From SZUA-430 sp041477875 (GTDB taxonomy: Bacteria > Pseudomonadota > Alphaproteobacteria > Micropepsales > Micropepsaceae), in contig JBGOVA010000015.1 in the NCBI GenBank assembly GCA_041477875.1, forward strand, positions 1-36,916: DNA of 36,916 nt, in the 5' to 3' direction. Position numbers and translations under genes: made by a program. Below, piece after piece: positions 7,882-15,129 of this stretch. Under the pieces are notes generated by a model. It ran no database searches. It saw only the letters and a program-made list of their open reading frames with translations, and was not told where the DNA came from. Positions within the stretch are counted from its first letter, which is position 1; every line of letters begins with the position of its first letter.

Positions 7882-8799
7882 ATGAGCTTCACGACGATCG
7901 AGCGTGTTCCACCGCGACTGAACCGGTCGCAGCTTTTTGTTCCGGGCGTCCGTGCGGCGCTCTTCGAGAAGGCGGCGACCGGCGACGCCGACGTCATTTG
8001 CCTCGATCTCGAAGACAGCGTTGCTCCGGGCGACAAGCCGCAAGCACGCGCGAACGTCGTTCAGGCGCTCAAGACCGTGAACTTCGGTTCGAAGTCGATT
8101 TCCTGCCGCATCAATGGCCTCGACACGCAGTGGTGCTACCGCGACGTTGTCGATCTCATGGAGCAGGCGGGCGACCGGCTCGACCTGATCATGATCCCGA
8201 AAGTCGGTGTCGCCGCCGACGTTTACGCGATCGACATGCTGATCACGCAGATCGAGGCGGCGGTCGGACGCAAGAAGCCCGTGAAGCTCGAAGTCATCAT
8301 CGAAAGTGCGCTCGGTCTCAACAACGTCGACGCGATCGCCGGCGCCTCGAAGCGGCTTGAGTCGCTGCATTTCGGCTCGGCCGACTACGCTGCTTCGGCG
8401 GGCATGCGCACCACCAACATCGGCGGCCCCAACAGCGATTACGTCGTGCTGACTGATGCTGATGGCTCGGGCAAGCGCGAGACGCATTGGTCCGACCTCT
8501 GGCACTACGCGACGTTCCGCATGGTCGCTGCCGCGCGAGCGCACGGGCTGCGGCCTATCGACGGTCCCTTCGGCGACTACTCGGATGAAGCCGGCTTCTT
8601 GGCTCAGGCGCGTCGCACCGCCGTTTTGGGTTGCGAAGGCAAGTGGGCGATTCACCCGAGCCAGGTCGGGCTCGCCAACCAAGTCTTCACCCCGCCGGCC
8701 GACGAGGTGAAGCGCGCCGAAGCAATTCTGACGGCGATGAAGGACGGCGCGCAAAAGGGCATGGGCGCAGTTTCGCTCAATGGCCGCTTGATCGATTAG
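7882..8799 (+). CDS. L-malyl-CoA/beta-methylmalyl-CoA lyase (HpcH/HpaI family), ends at an internal amber codon
   Basis: A 305-residue reading frame of the CitE-like branch of the HpcH/HpaI family. Such enzymes cleave malyl-CoA or beta-methylmalyl-CoA to glyoxylate plus acetyl- or propionyl-CoA, using Mg2+. Motifs seen are LDLEDSVAP (41-49), Arg77 in CRING, the metal ligand Glu141 in VIIESALG, and Asp168 in FGSADYAAS. KWAIHPSQ (254-261) and the terminal GRLID also fit malyl-CoA lyases. The frame stops at TAG (8797-8799) exactly where relatives continue with ASIR-x-AE. The next 22 codons in the same frame encode ASIRQAEVIVRQMQLIRERT plus KS, up to TAA at 8866-8868. The gene is therefore truncated by one nonsense codon, read through, or affected by a base error. 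No other serine-cycle or ethylmalonyl-CoA genes are in the window. Confidence 0.88.
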   Translation: MSFTTIERVPPRLNRSQLFVPGVRAALFEKAATGDADVICLDLEDSVAPGDKPQARANVVQALKTVNFGSKSISCRINGLDTQWCYRDVVDLMEQAGDRLDLIMIPKVGVAADVYAIDMLITQIEAAVGRKKPVKLEVIIESALGLNNVDAIAGASKRLESLHFGSADYAASAGMRTTNIGGPNSDYVVLTDADGSGKRETHWSDLWHYATFRMVAAARAHGLRPIDGPFGDYSDEAGFLAQARRTAVLGCEGKWAIHPSQVGLANQVFTPPADEVKRAEAILTAMKDGAQKGMGAVSLNGRLID

Positions 8800-8868
8800 G
8801 CGTCGATCCGCCAGGCCGAAGTCATCGTGCGGCAAATGCAGTTGATCCGCGAGCGAACGAAAAGCTAA
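8797..8868 (+). other. In-frame C-terminal extension of the malyl-CoA lyase behind a TAG codon
   Basis: TAG at 8797-8799 is followed in frame by 22 sense codons and TAA. The predicted residues begin ASIRQAEVIV, matching the conserved helix that ends malyl-CoA lyases. The kup gene begins 25 bp after the TAA, so normal gene spacing is restored if the true end is 8868. The full product would be 328 residues counting the TAG position. Confidence 0.8.
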
Positions 8869-8893
8869 GGCGGATAGGCCGCTCGGAACCTCC

Positions 8894-10780
8894 ATGGTCG
8901 CATCTGCGAAAGAAGCGCAAGAACTAGCCGCGCGCCATCAAAGCCTGACCATTGCGGCCGTGGGCGTCGTCTTCGGCGACATCGGCACGAGCCCGCTCTA
9001 CATGATGCGCGAGACGTTCGGTGCCACCGGTTCGATGGGTCTGAACGAGACGTCGGTCTACGGCGTGCTGTCGCTGGCGTTCTGGTCGCTCATGATCGTC
9101 GTCTCGCTGAAGTATTGCTGGGTGATCATGCGCGCCGACAACAAGGGTGAGGGCGGCGTGCTGTCGCTCGCCTCGCTCGCCCTGCGCACCGGCCACGCGG
9201 CGCCGCGACGGCGCCGCATGATCTGGTTTCTGGCGCTGGCGGGCTTGGCCTTGTTTTACGGCGACGCGCTGATCACGCCTTCGGTCTCGGTGCTCTCCGC
9301 GATCGAGGGTCTCTCGGTCGCGACGACCGCCTTCGACAGGTTCGTGGTCCCATTGGCCGCGTTCATCCTGGTGGCGCTCTTCCTCTTCCAGAGCCGCGGC
9401 ACGCGCGATGTTGGACGCTTGTTCGGGCCGATCATGATCCTTTGGTTCGTCACGATCGGCGTGCTGGGCCTGTTGGAAGTCGTCCAGCGTCCGCAGATCA
9501 TCACGGCGATCCTTCCGATCTACGCGATCGATTTGGTCATCGCCGCCCCATGGGCCGCTTTTGTGGCGCTGGGCTCGATAGTGCTCTGCGTCACCGGCGC
9601 CGAGGCGCTCTACGCCGACATGGGCCACTTCGGCAAAGGCCCGATCCGCACCGCTTGGGTCGGGGCCGCGGTCTGCTTGGTGTTCAATTATTTCGGACAA
9701 GGTGCGCTGCTCTTGAGCGCGCCCGGCGCCCTTGCCAATCCGTTCTATCATTTGGCGCCTGGCTGGGCGCTCTACCCGATGGTCGTGCTCGCAACCTGCG
9801 CGACGGTCATCGCATCGCAGGCCGTCATCTCCGGCGTCTTCTCGCTCACCCGCCAGGCGATTCAGCTGGGCTATCTGCCGCGCATGGACATCCGCCACAC
9901 CTCGGCGACCGAAATGGGCCAGATCTACATTCCCCAGATCAACTGGTTCTTGATGTTCGGCGTCGCCGTCATCGTGGTCTCGTTCGGCTCGTCGAGCGCG
10001 CTGACGCATGCCTACGGTCTTGCCGTCACGGGCGCGATGACGATCGACACGATCCTCGCCATCATCGTCGCGCGCTGGCTCTGGGGCTGGAATCGCTGGG
10101 TGACGTTCGCCGTCTTCGGCGCGTTCCTCGTGGTCGACGTCTCGTTCCTGTCGTCGAACATCCTGAAGATACCGACGGGCGGCTGGCTGCCCATCCTCGT
10201 CGCGATCGCGGCCTACACGGCGTTCTCCGTCTGGAACCGGGGCCGCGAGGCGCTGCTCGGCAAGCTCTACCGCGACGCCATGCCGATCCGCGAATTCTTG
10301 GAGCACTGGGACCGCACGACCGAGCGCGTCGGCGGCACCGCCGTCTTCATGACCTCGAACCCCGCGGTCGTGCCGACCGCCTTCCTGCACAACTTGAAGC
10401 ACAATCACGTCGTTCACGAGCGCGTCGTCGTCATGAAGGTCGATTTCGTCGACGTCCCGCGCTTGGGTGACGAGAAGCGCATCGAAGTCGAGAAATTGGG
10501 CAAGGGCTTCCACCGCGTCACGGTGCGCTACGGCTTCATGGAACGCCCCGACGTGCCCCGTGCGCTCGAGCTCTGCCGCCAATACGGCCTGTCGTTCGAC
10601 CTCATGCAGACGACGTTCTTCCTAGGCCGCGAAACCCTGATCCCGGCCAGCCGCTCCGAACTGCGCCGCTGGCAGGCCCAACTCTTCATCGCCATGCAAG
10701 GCACCGCGCTCTCCGCCACGCGCTTCTTCCGCATCCCGGCCAACCGCGTCGTCGAAATGGGCACCCAGGTCGAACTCTAA
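8894..10780 (+). CDS. kup: Kup-type potassium uptake protein
   Basis: A 628-residue inner-membrane K+ transporter of the KUP/HAK/KT family. The signature GDIGTSPLY is at residues 28-36. About twelve hydrophobic helices fill residues 20-450, followed by a soluble C-terminal domain of about 170 residues, the normal arrangement. Kup proteins import K+ with protons and have low affinity for Na+. Further family text includes RADNKGEGGVLSLASLAL near 76-93, FYGDALITPSVSVLSAIEGL near 121-140 and a VTGAEALYADMGHFGKGPIR stretch near 233-252. The start ATG at 8894 lies 25 bp after the apparent true end of the lyase gene. Its stop codon overlaps the stop of the convergent sigma-factor gene. Alphaproteobacteria often carry several kup copies, so no paralogue number is given. 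Confidence 0.95.
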   Translation: MVASAKEAQELAARHQSLTIAAVGVVFGDIGTSPLYMMRETFGATGSMGLNETSVYGVLSLAFWSLMIVVSLKYCWVIMRADNKGEGGVLSLASLALRTGHAAPRRRRMIWFLALAGLALFYGDALITPSVSVLSAIEGLSVATTAFDRFVVPLAAFILVALFLFQSRGTRDVGRLFGPIMILWFVTIGVLGLLEVVQRPQIITAILPIYAIDLVIAAPWAAFVALGSIVLCVTGAEALYADMGHFGKGPIRTAWVGAAVCLVFNYFGQGALLLSAPGALANPFYHLAPGWALYPMVVLATCATVIASQAVISGVFSLTRQAIQLGYLPRMDIRHTSATEMGQIYIPQINWFLMFGVAVIVVSFGSSSALTHAYGLAVTGAMTIDTILAIIVARWLWGWNRWVTFAVFGAFLVVDVSFLSSNILKIPTGGWLPILVAIAAYTAFSVWNRGREALLGKLYRDAMPIREFLEHWDRTTERVGGTAVFMTSNPAVVPTAFLHNLKHNHVVHERVVVMKVDFVDVPRLGDEKRIEVEKLGKGFHRVTVRYGFMERPDVPRALELCRQYGLSFDLMQTTFFLGRETLIPASRSELRRWQAQLFIAMQGTALSATRFFRIPANRVVEMGTQVEL

Positions 10781-11658
10781 TTCAGTTTCAAATGCGCCAG
10801 CTTGTCCGGATTGCGCGACACATAGATGCCCGTGATGTGCGCGCCGTCGCTCTCGATCTGCAAGACGTTGTCGAAACCGCGATGGTCGATGATCCACACG
10901 CCCGCGGCGCCGTTCACGTCGATCTGTCTGATTTCGCGCGGCACGCCGCCGCTCGACGTGATGTGAATGACGAGCTTGGCGATCTCCTCGGCCCCCGACA
11001 CGACGCGCAGCGCCGCCGAGCGCTTGCCGCCCGCGTCGCTGATGAACGTCGCATCCTTCGTCAACAGATTGGCGAGCGCATTCGTGTCCTGGGTCTGCAC
11101 GGCCGAGAGAAGCTGCGTCAGGAGCTTCTCATGCGCGCCGGGTGCCACGCGGAAACGCGGCCGCTCGGCCTTCACCCGCTCGCGCGCCCGCGAGACCAGT
11201 TGCCGAACCGCCGTCTCGTTCTTGCCCAAGGCGGCCGCGATGTCGCCGTACGAACTGTCGAACGCCTCGCGCAGGATGAAGGCCGCGCGCTCCTCCGGCC
11301 CGAGCCGCTCGAGCACCAGCATCAAGCCCATCGAAAGATCGTGCGCGAACGATTCGGCGTCCTCGTCGCGCCGCTCGCCGCCTTCGGGCGTCAACACCGG
11401 CTCCGGTAACCACGGACCGACATAGATTTCGCGCGCCGCCTTTGCGCGCCGCATGCGGTCGATGCACAGGCGCACGACGGTCGTCGTCAGCCACGCCGCC
11501 GGCGTGCGGATCGCCCCGTGATCGGCGGCCTGCCAGCGCAGATAGGCGTCCTGCACCGCGTCTTCCGCCTCCGACCAGCGGCCCAGCATGCGATAGGCGA
11601 CGCCCGTCAGGCGCTTGCGCTCGCCCTCGAACGCCGACGCTGTGCTCTCGGCGCTCAT
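10777..11658 (-). CDS. ECF41-type RNA polymerase sigma factor with SnoaL-like C-terminal domain
   Basis: A 293-residue extracytoplasmic-function sigma factor. Region 2 covers about residues 10-75 (AYRMLGRWSEAEDAVQDAYLRW) and region 4 about 110-165 (SSYGDIAAALGKNETAVRQL). A fused SnoaL/NTF2-like domain of roughly 110 residues follows. Hallmarks of ECF41 are the linker motif WLPEPV, the long C-terminal extension and the terminal NPDKL. In this group the fused domain controls activity instead of a separate anti-sigma factor, and the usual partner is a carboxymuconolactone-decarboxylase-type protein (COE). That partner lies directly upstream, overlapping by four bases. A matching promoter precedes the operon. 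The stop overlaps that of convergent kup. Confidence 0.92.
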   Translation of the reverse strand: MSAESTASAFEGERKRLTGVAYRMLGRWSEAEDAVQDAYLRWQAADHGAIRTPAAWLTTTVVRLCIDRMRRAKAAREIYVGPWLPEPVLTPEGGERRDEDAESFAHDLSMGLMLVLERLGPEERAAFILREAFDSSYGDIAAALGKNETAVRQLVSRARERVKAERPRFRVAPGAHEKLLTQLLSAVQTQDTNALANLLTKDATFISDAGGKRSAALRVVSGAEEIAKLVIHITSSGGVPREIRQIDVNGAAGVWIIDHRGFDNVLQIESDGAHITGIYVSRNPDKLAHLKLN

Positions 11659-12197
11659 GCGGCCTTGGCCGTCGGCGTGATGCTATCGCCGACGACCACG
11701 CGTTCGCACGTATGCGCGTAGCCCATGCCGCGCTTCACCGCCGGATAGAACCTGGCGGTCGCGATCGTGAACGCGAGTTCGATCACGCCTTGCTCGCCCC
11801 ACTTGGCGCGGATCTGGTCGCGCAATTCGTCCGCCATCACGCCTTGCGCAACAGCCTCGCCGTACTTGAAGCCGAGCGCGACGTCCTCAGGCACCTTGTC
11901 GAGGCGCCGTCCCGCAAGCGCGCGAAGCACGTCAGCCGGGACCTTGTCCTTGAGCGCGAGGTTCACGTGTATCTGCGTGCACGGTCCGCAATCTTCGTTC
12001 ATCGACGCCGCCATGCCCGCCGCATGATAGACCCCGGGTGGCGTGAACTTGCGCCCGCCCTCGACGACCTGGATGAACGAGAAGCGCCACAGCCGCGACG
12101 GCGCGACGTCACGCAAATGGTAGGCGTAGTCCATCTCGACGTCGCCCAGCTGTTTCTTGCTCCATTCAATCATGCGCGTCAGCAGCCAGCGTGACAT
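11655..12197 (-). CDS. Carboxymuconolactone decarboxylase/AhpD-like protein, ECF41 partner
   Basis: A 180-residue helical protein with the AhpD-like redox signature: Glu68, Cys70, Cys73 and His77 in NEDCGPCTQIHV. Such proteins can be thiol-dependent peroxidase-like reductases or decarboxylases; the CxxC and His suggest redox chemistry. Proteins of this family encoded next to ECF41 sigma factors are the standard COE partners and the main known regulon targets. The start codon lies 12 bp after the upstream small membrane-protein gene, and the stop overlaps the sigma-factor start by four bases, so the three genes form one operon. The physiological substrate is unknown. Confidence 0.88.
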   Translation of the reverse strand: MSRWLLTRMIEWSKKQLGDVEMDYAYHLRDVAPSRLWRFSFIQVVEGGRKFTPPGVYHAAGMAASMNEDCGPCTQIHVNLALKDKVPADVLRALAGRRLDKVPEDVALGFKYGEAVAQGVMADELRDQIRAKWGEQGVIELAFTIATARFYPAVKRGMGYAHTCERVVVGDSITPTAKAA

Positions 12198-12209
12198 GAA
12201 CGTTCTCCT

Positions 12210-12581
12210 TCAAAGTGTCGCTCTGCGTTGCAGAACCGAAATGACGACCGCGAGCACCGCCGGCAAATGCACCGCCGCGATCTCGTTCAGCAGCACGTCG
12301 TGATGATGGCCGCCGATCGTCTCGCCGACATGCAGCAGCGAATGCAGCCCGATGAACATGGCCGCGAGCGCGCTCGCCCGCCACCCGGCGCCGAGCACGC
12401 TCCACGCAAGTCCGGCGCCCGCCGTGAAATAGGCGATCCCGATGTCGCGAACGAAGTGAATGTTGAGGGGGCCGGTGTCGGGCACGCCGGGCACCGCCGC
12501 ATACCAGGCGGCCGGGTCGACGAACATATAGACGCCGTTCCCGGCCATAACCGCGGCAAGGATGTAAGTCAGGATTTTCAT
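12210..12581 (-). CDS. Small membrane protein heading the ECF41 operon
   Basis: A 123-residue protein with about four hydrophobic helices (roughly 1-20, 45-65, 68-88 and 100-118), separated by short loops that carry several histidines (HSLLHVGETIGGHHHD near 80-95). No named family is certain; the size and layout recall small four-helix integral membrane proteins such as DoxX-like or DUF4345-like families. It is the first gene behind the ECF41-type promoter and is preceded by an AAGGAGG ribosome-binding site about 10 nt before the ATG. Co-expression with the CMD-family protein and sigma factor suggests a role in the same stress response, which is inference. Confidence 0.8.
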   Translation of the reverse strand: MKILTYILAAVMAGNGVYMFVDPAAWYAAVPGVPDTGPLNIHFVRDIGIAYFTAGAGLAWSVLGAGWRASALAAMFIGLHSLLHVGETIGGHHHDVLLNEIAAVHLPAVLAVVISVLQRRATL

Positions 12582-12606
12582 GAGGTTGCGGCCTCCTTGC
12601 CCCTAT

Positions 12607-12633
12607 GACGTGCCGGACTGCGCCGTTGTGACA
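12607..12633 (-). promoter_or_regulatory. ECF41 autoregulatory promoter
   Basis: On the minus strand TGTCACA (12627-12633) and CGTC (12607-12610) are separated by exactly 16 bp, matching the described ECF41 target consensus TGTCACA-N16-CGTC. The promoter sits 26 bp before the start codon of the operon that ends with the ECF41 sigma gene, so the sigma factor very probably drives its own operon. Confidence 0.8.
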
Positions 12634-12735
12634 GGACCGCGGAAGTTGACAACCCCCGGACTCATCGGGCACCTGTCGCGACAGAACGCCGCAACAGCTG
12701 AGTTAACCCCTTGGTCTGCCTTTTGATTTTGTTGA

Positions 12736-12761
12736 CCCGCCGAAGCCTTGGCGCAGGCGGG
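12736..12761. repeat. GC-rich hairpin just upstream of accA
   Basis: CCCGCC (12736-12741) pairs with GGCGGG (12756-12761), and an inner GCC/GGC pair (12745-12747 with 12750-12752) continues the stem. The sequence resembles small palindromic intergenic repeats common in GC-rich alphaproteobacteria. It ends 16 bp before the accA start, where it could affect initiation. Confidence 0.5.
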
Positions 12762-12777
12762 CGCGGCGCCGGCTAGC

Positions 12778-13740
12778 ATGACGACAACCTATCTCGATTT
12801 CGAAAAGCCCATCGCCGAACTCGAAGGCAAGGTGGAGGAACTGCGCCGCGTCGCCGCGACGGGCGCCGCCGTCTCGATCGACGACGAAGTCTCGAAGCTC
12901 GAGGCCAAGGCCCAACAGCTGCTGAAGGAAACCTACGCAAAGCTGACGCCGTGGCAGAAGACGCAGGTCGCCCGCCATCCGGAGCGTCCGCATTTCCTCG
13001 ACTACGTCCACGCGCTGATCCAGGACTTCACGCCGCTCGCGGGCGATCGCGCCTACGCCGACGACAAAGCGATCTTGGGCGGGCTCGGCTCGTTCCGCGG
13101 CCGCGCGGTGATGGTGATCGGTCACGAAAAGGGCAACGACACCAAAAGCCGCCTGCGCCACAATTTCGGCATGGCGATGCCCGACGGCTACCGCAAGGCC
13201 GTGCGCCTGATGACGATGGCCGAACGCTTCAATCTGCCGGTTATCACCCTCATCGATAGCGCCGGCGCCTATCCCGGCATCAGCGCGGAAGAACGCGGCC
13301 AAGCCGAAGCCATCGCGCGCGGCACGGAACGCTGCCTCACGCTCGGCGTTCCGCTGATCTCGGTCATCATCGGCGAAGGCATGTCGGGCGGCGCCATCGC
13401 GATCGCCGCGGGCGACCGCGTCATCATGCTCGAGCACTCGATCTATTCGGTGATCACGCCCGAAGGCTGTTCGTCGATCCTCTGGCACAGCGCTGCGAAG
13501 GCGCAAGAAGCCGCCACGGCGTTGAAGATCACCGCGCAGGACCTTTTCCAACTGCGCATCATCGATTCGATCGTCCCCGAACCCGTCGGCGGCGCCCATC
13601 GCGGCGCCGAGCGCGTGATGCAAGACGCCGGCGATGCCATCGACCTCGCCCTCGTCGAACTCGACCGCATGCCCCCCGACGTTCTGCGCAAAACACGCTG
13701 GGACAAATACCTGGCCATGGGCCGCGTCGGCGTGGCCTAA
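12778..13740 (+). CDS. accA: Acetyl-CoA carboxylase carboxyltransferase subunit alpha
   Basis: A 320-residue alpha subunit of the carboxyltransferase that moves the carboxyl group from carboxybiotin to acetyl-CoA, the first committed step of fatty-acid synthesis. The N-terminus YLDFEKPIAELEGKVEELRR is typical. The catalytic region includes GHEKGNDTKSRLRHNFGM (about 118-135), DSAGAYPGISAEERGQ (about 160-175) and GEGMSGGAIAI (about 201-211), where paired glycines stabilise the oxyanion. The frame is open from 12748, but the ATG at 12778 matches the family start and the preceding residues belong to a hairpin repeat. No strong Shine-Dalgarno sequence is visible. Normally it acts with AccD, which is not in this window. 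Confidence 0.97.
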   Translation: MTTTYLDFEKPIAELEGKVEELRRVAATGAAVSIDDEVSKLEAKAQQLLKETYAKLTPWQKTQVARHPERPHFLDYVHALIQDFTPLAGDRAYADDKAILGGLGSFRGRAVMVIGHEKGNDTKSRLRHNFGMAMPDGYRKAVRLMTMAERFNLPVITLIDSAGAYPGISAEERGQAEAIARGTERCLTLGVPLISVIIGEGMSGGAIAIAAGDRVIMLEHSIYSVITPEGCSSILWHSAAKAQEAATALKITAQDLFQLRIIDSIVPEPVGGAHRGAERVMQDAGDAIDLALVELDRMPPDVLRKTRWDKYLAMGRVGVA

Positions 13741-13750
13741 CAAAAATGTC

Positions 13751-13920
13751 GTCATGGCGGGGCTTGACCCGGCCACCCAGCGCGCGCGGAGCGCGCAACA
13801 CGATTGAAACACCAAGATCACCAAGATGCTCGCGCTGACTCTTGGTGTTCTTGGTGTTTCAGATTCCTATTTGTTGCGCTGACGCGCGGACTGGGTGGCC
13901 GGGTCAAGCCCGGCCATGAC
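13751..13920. repeat. Outer inverted repeat of a nested palindrome between accA and an epoxide hydrolase gene
   Basis: Arms at 13751-13780 and 13891-13920 are reverse complements in 29 of 30 positions. Each arm holds the GGCTTGACCCGGCCACCCAG type sequence seen as a dispersed intergenic repeat in many alphaproteobacteria. The 110 bp between the arms contains a second, unrelated palindrome. Because the flanking genes converge, the structure could act as a two-way terminator. Confidence 0.85.
13805..13861. repeat. Inner palindrome, copy 1 of the CACCAAGA-type element
   Basis: Arms 13805-13826 and 13840-13861 pair in 21 of 22 positions around a 13-nt loop. Each arm contains the direct motif CACCAAGA(A/T)CACCAAGA. 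A related element with longer arms and loop lies at 27426-27576, so this is a dispersed repeat family rather than a single hairpin. Confidence 0.85.
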
Positions 13921-13935
13921 GAGCTTTTTTGGGGC

Positions 13936-15129
13936 TCAGCGAACGTCGCGGAAGAAATCCCGCACGTCATCCGCGAACAGCTTCGGCTCTTCCATCGCCG
14001 CGAAATGTCCGCCGCGCTTCATCTCGCGCCAGCGCACGATGTTGTAGGAGCGCCGCCCCCAGCTCTCCGGCGTCGGCGGCAGCACGTCCATCGGATAATC
14101 GGAATAGGCGGTCGGGACCGTCACGCGCTCGCCGGGTTTCAGCAGCGCGCTGCCCTCGGCGGGCCCTGCTCTGTAGAGCATGTTCGCCGAATTGATCGTG
14201 CCCGAATACCAATAGAGCGACAGCTGCGTGCACATCGTGTGCATCGGAAAGCGCGCTTCCATGCCTTCGTATGGATGATCCTTGCGCGTATTGCCGAGCC
14301 GCCAATATTTGTCGGCAAGCCACCCGGCAAGCCCCACGGGCGAATCCATCAAGCCGAACGCCAGCGCCATCGGCTTCGTCGACTGGATCGAGCGATAACC
14401 CTCCTCGCGTGCCCACCACGCCTTCATCTTCTCGATCCACGCCGACTCTTCGGTGCTCACCGGTGGCTGGGATGCATGCTTCAGATTCGGCCTGAGCGGC
14501 AGCATCGTCAGGTGAATGGCGATCATGCTTTCAGGGTGTTGCAACGCAAGCCGCGACGTAACGAAACTCCCCCAGTCGCCCGCTTGCGCCGCATAGCGCT
14601 CGTACCCCAGCACGTCGTGCATCAGCCGATGCCACAACTCGGCCATCACCGCGGGCCCGATCGGCGTCTTCGGCTTCGACGAAAACCCGTACCCGATCAA
14701 CGACGGCACAATGACGTCGAACCCGTCCTCGGCGTCCCCACCGAACCGCTCCGGATGCGCGAGCGGCTCGATGACATCCAAAAACTCGCGAAACGTCGAC
14801 GGCCACCCGTGCGTCAGGATCAGAGGCAACGGCCTCTTCCCCGATCCCTTCTCATGGATGAAATGAACCGTATGCGTCTCGCCCTTCGCCTCGAAGTCGA
14901 TGGTGAAGTGCGCGAACCGATTGATCTCGGCCTCGGCCCGGCGCCAATCGAACTGATCGCGCCAATAGGCGACGAGCCGCTTCATGTAGGAGAGGTTCGT
15001 CCCCCAGTCCCACGCCTCGTTGCCGGCAGGCTCGTTCGGCCAACGCACGCGGCCCAAGCGCGCTTTGAGATCGTCGATTTCGTATTGCGAAACCGCGACC
15101 GTGAATGGCTTGGCTGGCGACGCGCTCAA
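13936..15129 (-). CDS. Epoxide hydrolase-type alpha/beta hydrolase, first of a tandem pair (downstream)
   Basis: A 397-residue alpha/beta hydrolase with an N-terminal EHN (epoxide hydrolase N) domain (about 8-110) and the hydrolase core (about 100-395). The oxyanion-hole motif HGWP is at 107-110, the nucleophile Asp185 sits in AGDWGS, and the catalytic His375 lies in RGGHFAAME. This pattern is that of microsomal-type epoxide hydrolases, which add water to epoxides through an ester intermediate. The best start is TTG at 15129, which overlaps the stop of the upstream paralogue in TTGA; in-frame ATGs occur only inside the domain. The reading frame extends further upstream as an artefact of overlap. 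The substrate is unknown; juvenile-hormone-like or plant-derived epoxides are possibilities only. Confidence 0.88.
   Translation of the reverse strand: MSASPAKPFTVAVSQYEIDDLKARLGRVRWPNEPAGNEAWDWGTNLSYMKRLVAYWRDQFDWRRAEAEINRFAHFTIDFEAKGETHTVHFIHEKGSGKRPLPLILTHGWPSTFREFLDVIEPLAHPERFGGDAEDGFDVIVPSLIGYGFSSKPKTPIGPAVMAELWHRLMHDVLGYERYAAQAGDWGSFVTSRLALQHPESMIAIHLTMLPLRPNLKHASQPPVSTEESAWIEKMKAWWAREEGYRSIQSTKPMALAFGLMDSPVGLAGWLADKYWRLGNTRKDHPYEGMEARFPMHTMCTQLSLYWYSGTINSANMLYRAGPAEGSALLKPGERVTVPTAYSDYPMDVLPPTPESWGRRSYNIVRWREMKRGGHFAAMEEPKLFADDVRDFFRDVR

Noticed and set aside
8924..10582. A 552-codon frame antisense to kup
   Set aside because: It is rich in Asp, Arg, His and Glu with no domain pattern, and the opposite strand encodes a clear potassium transporter; it is a shadow of GC-biased codons.
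12748..12777. Upstream extension of accA from a TTG
   Set aside because: The extra ten residues come from a hairpin repeat and are not found in AccA proteins; the ATG at 12778 matches the family start.
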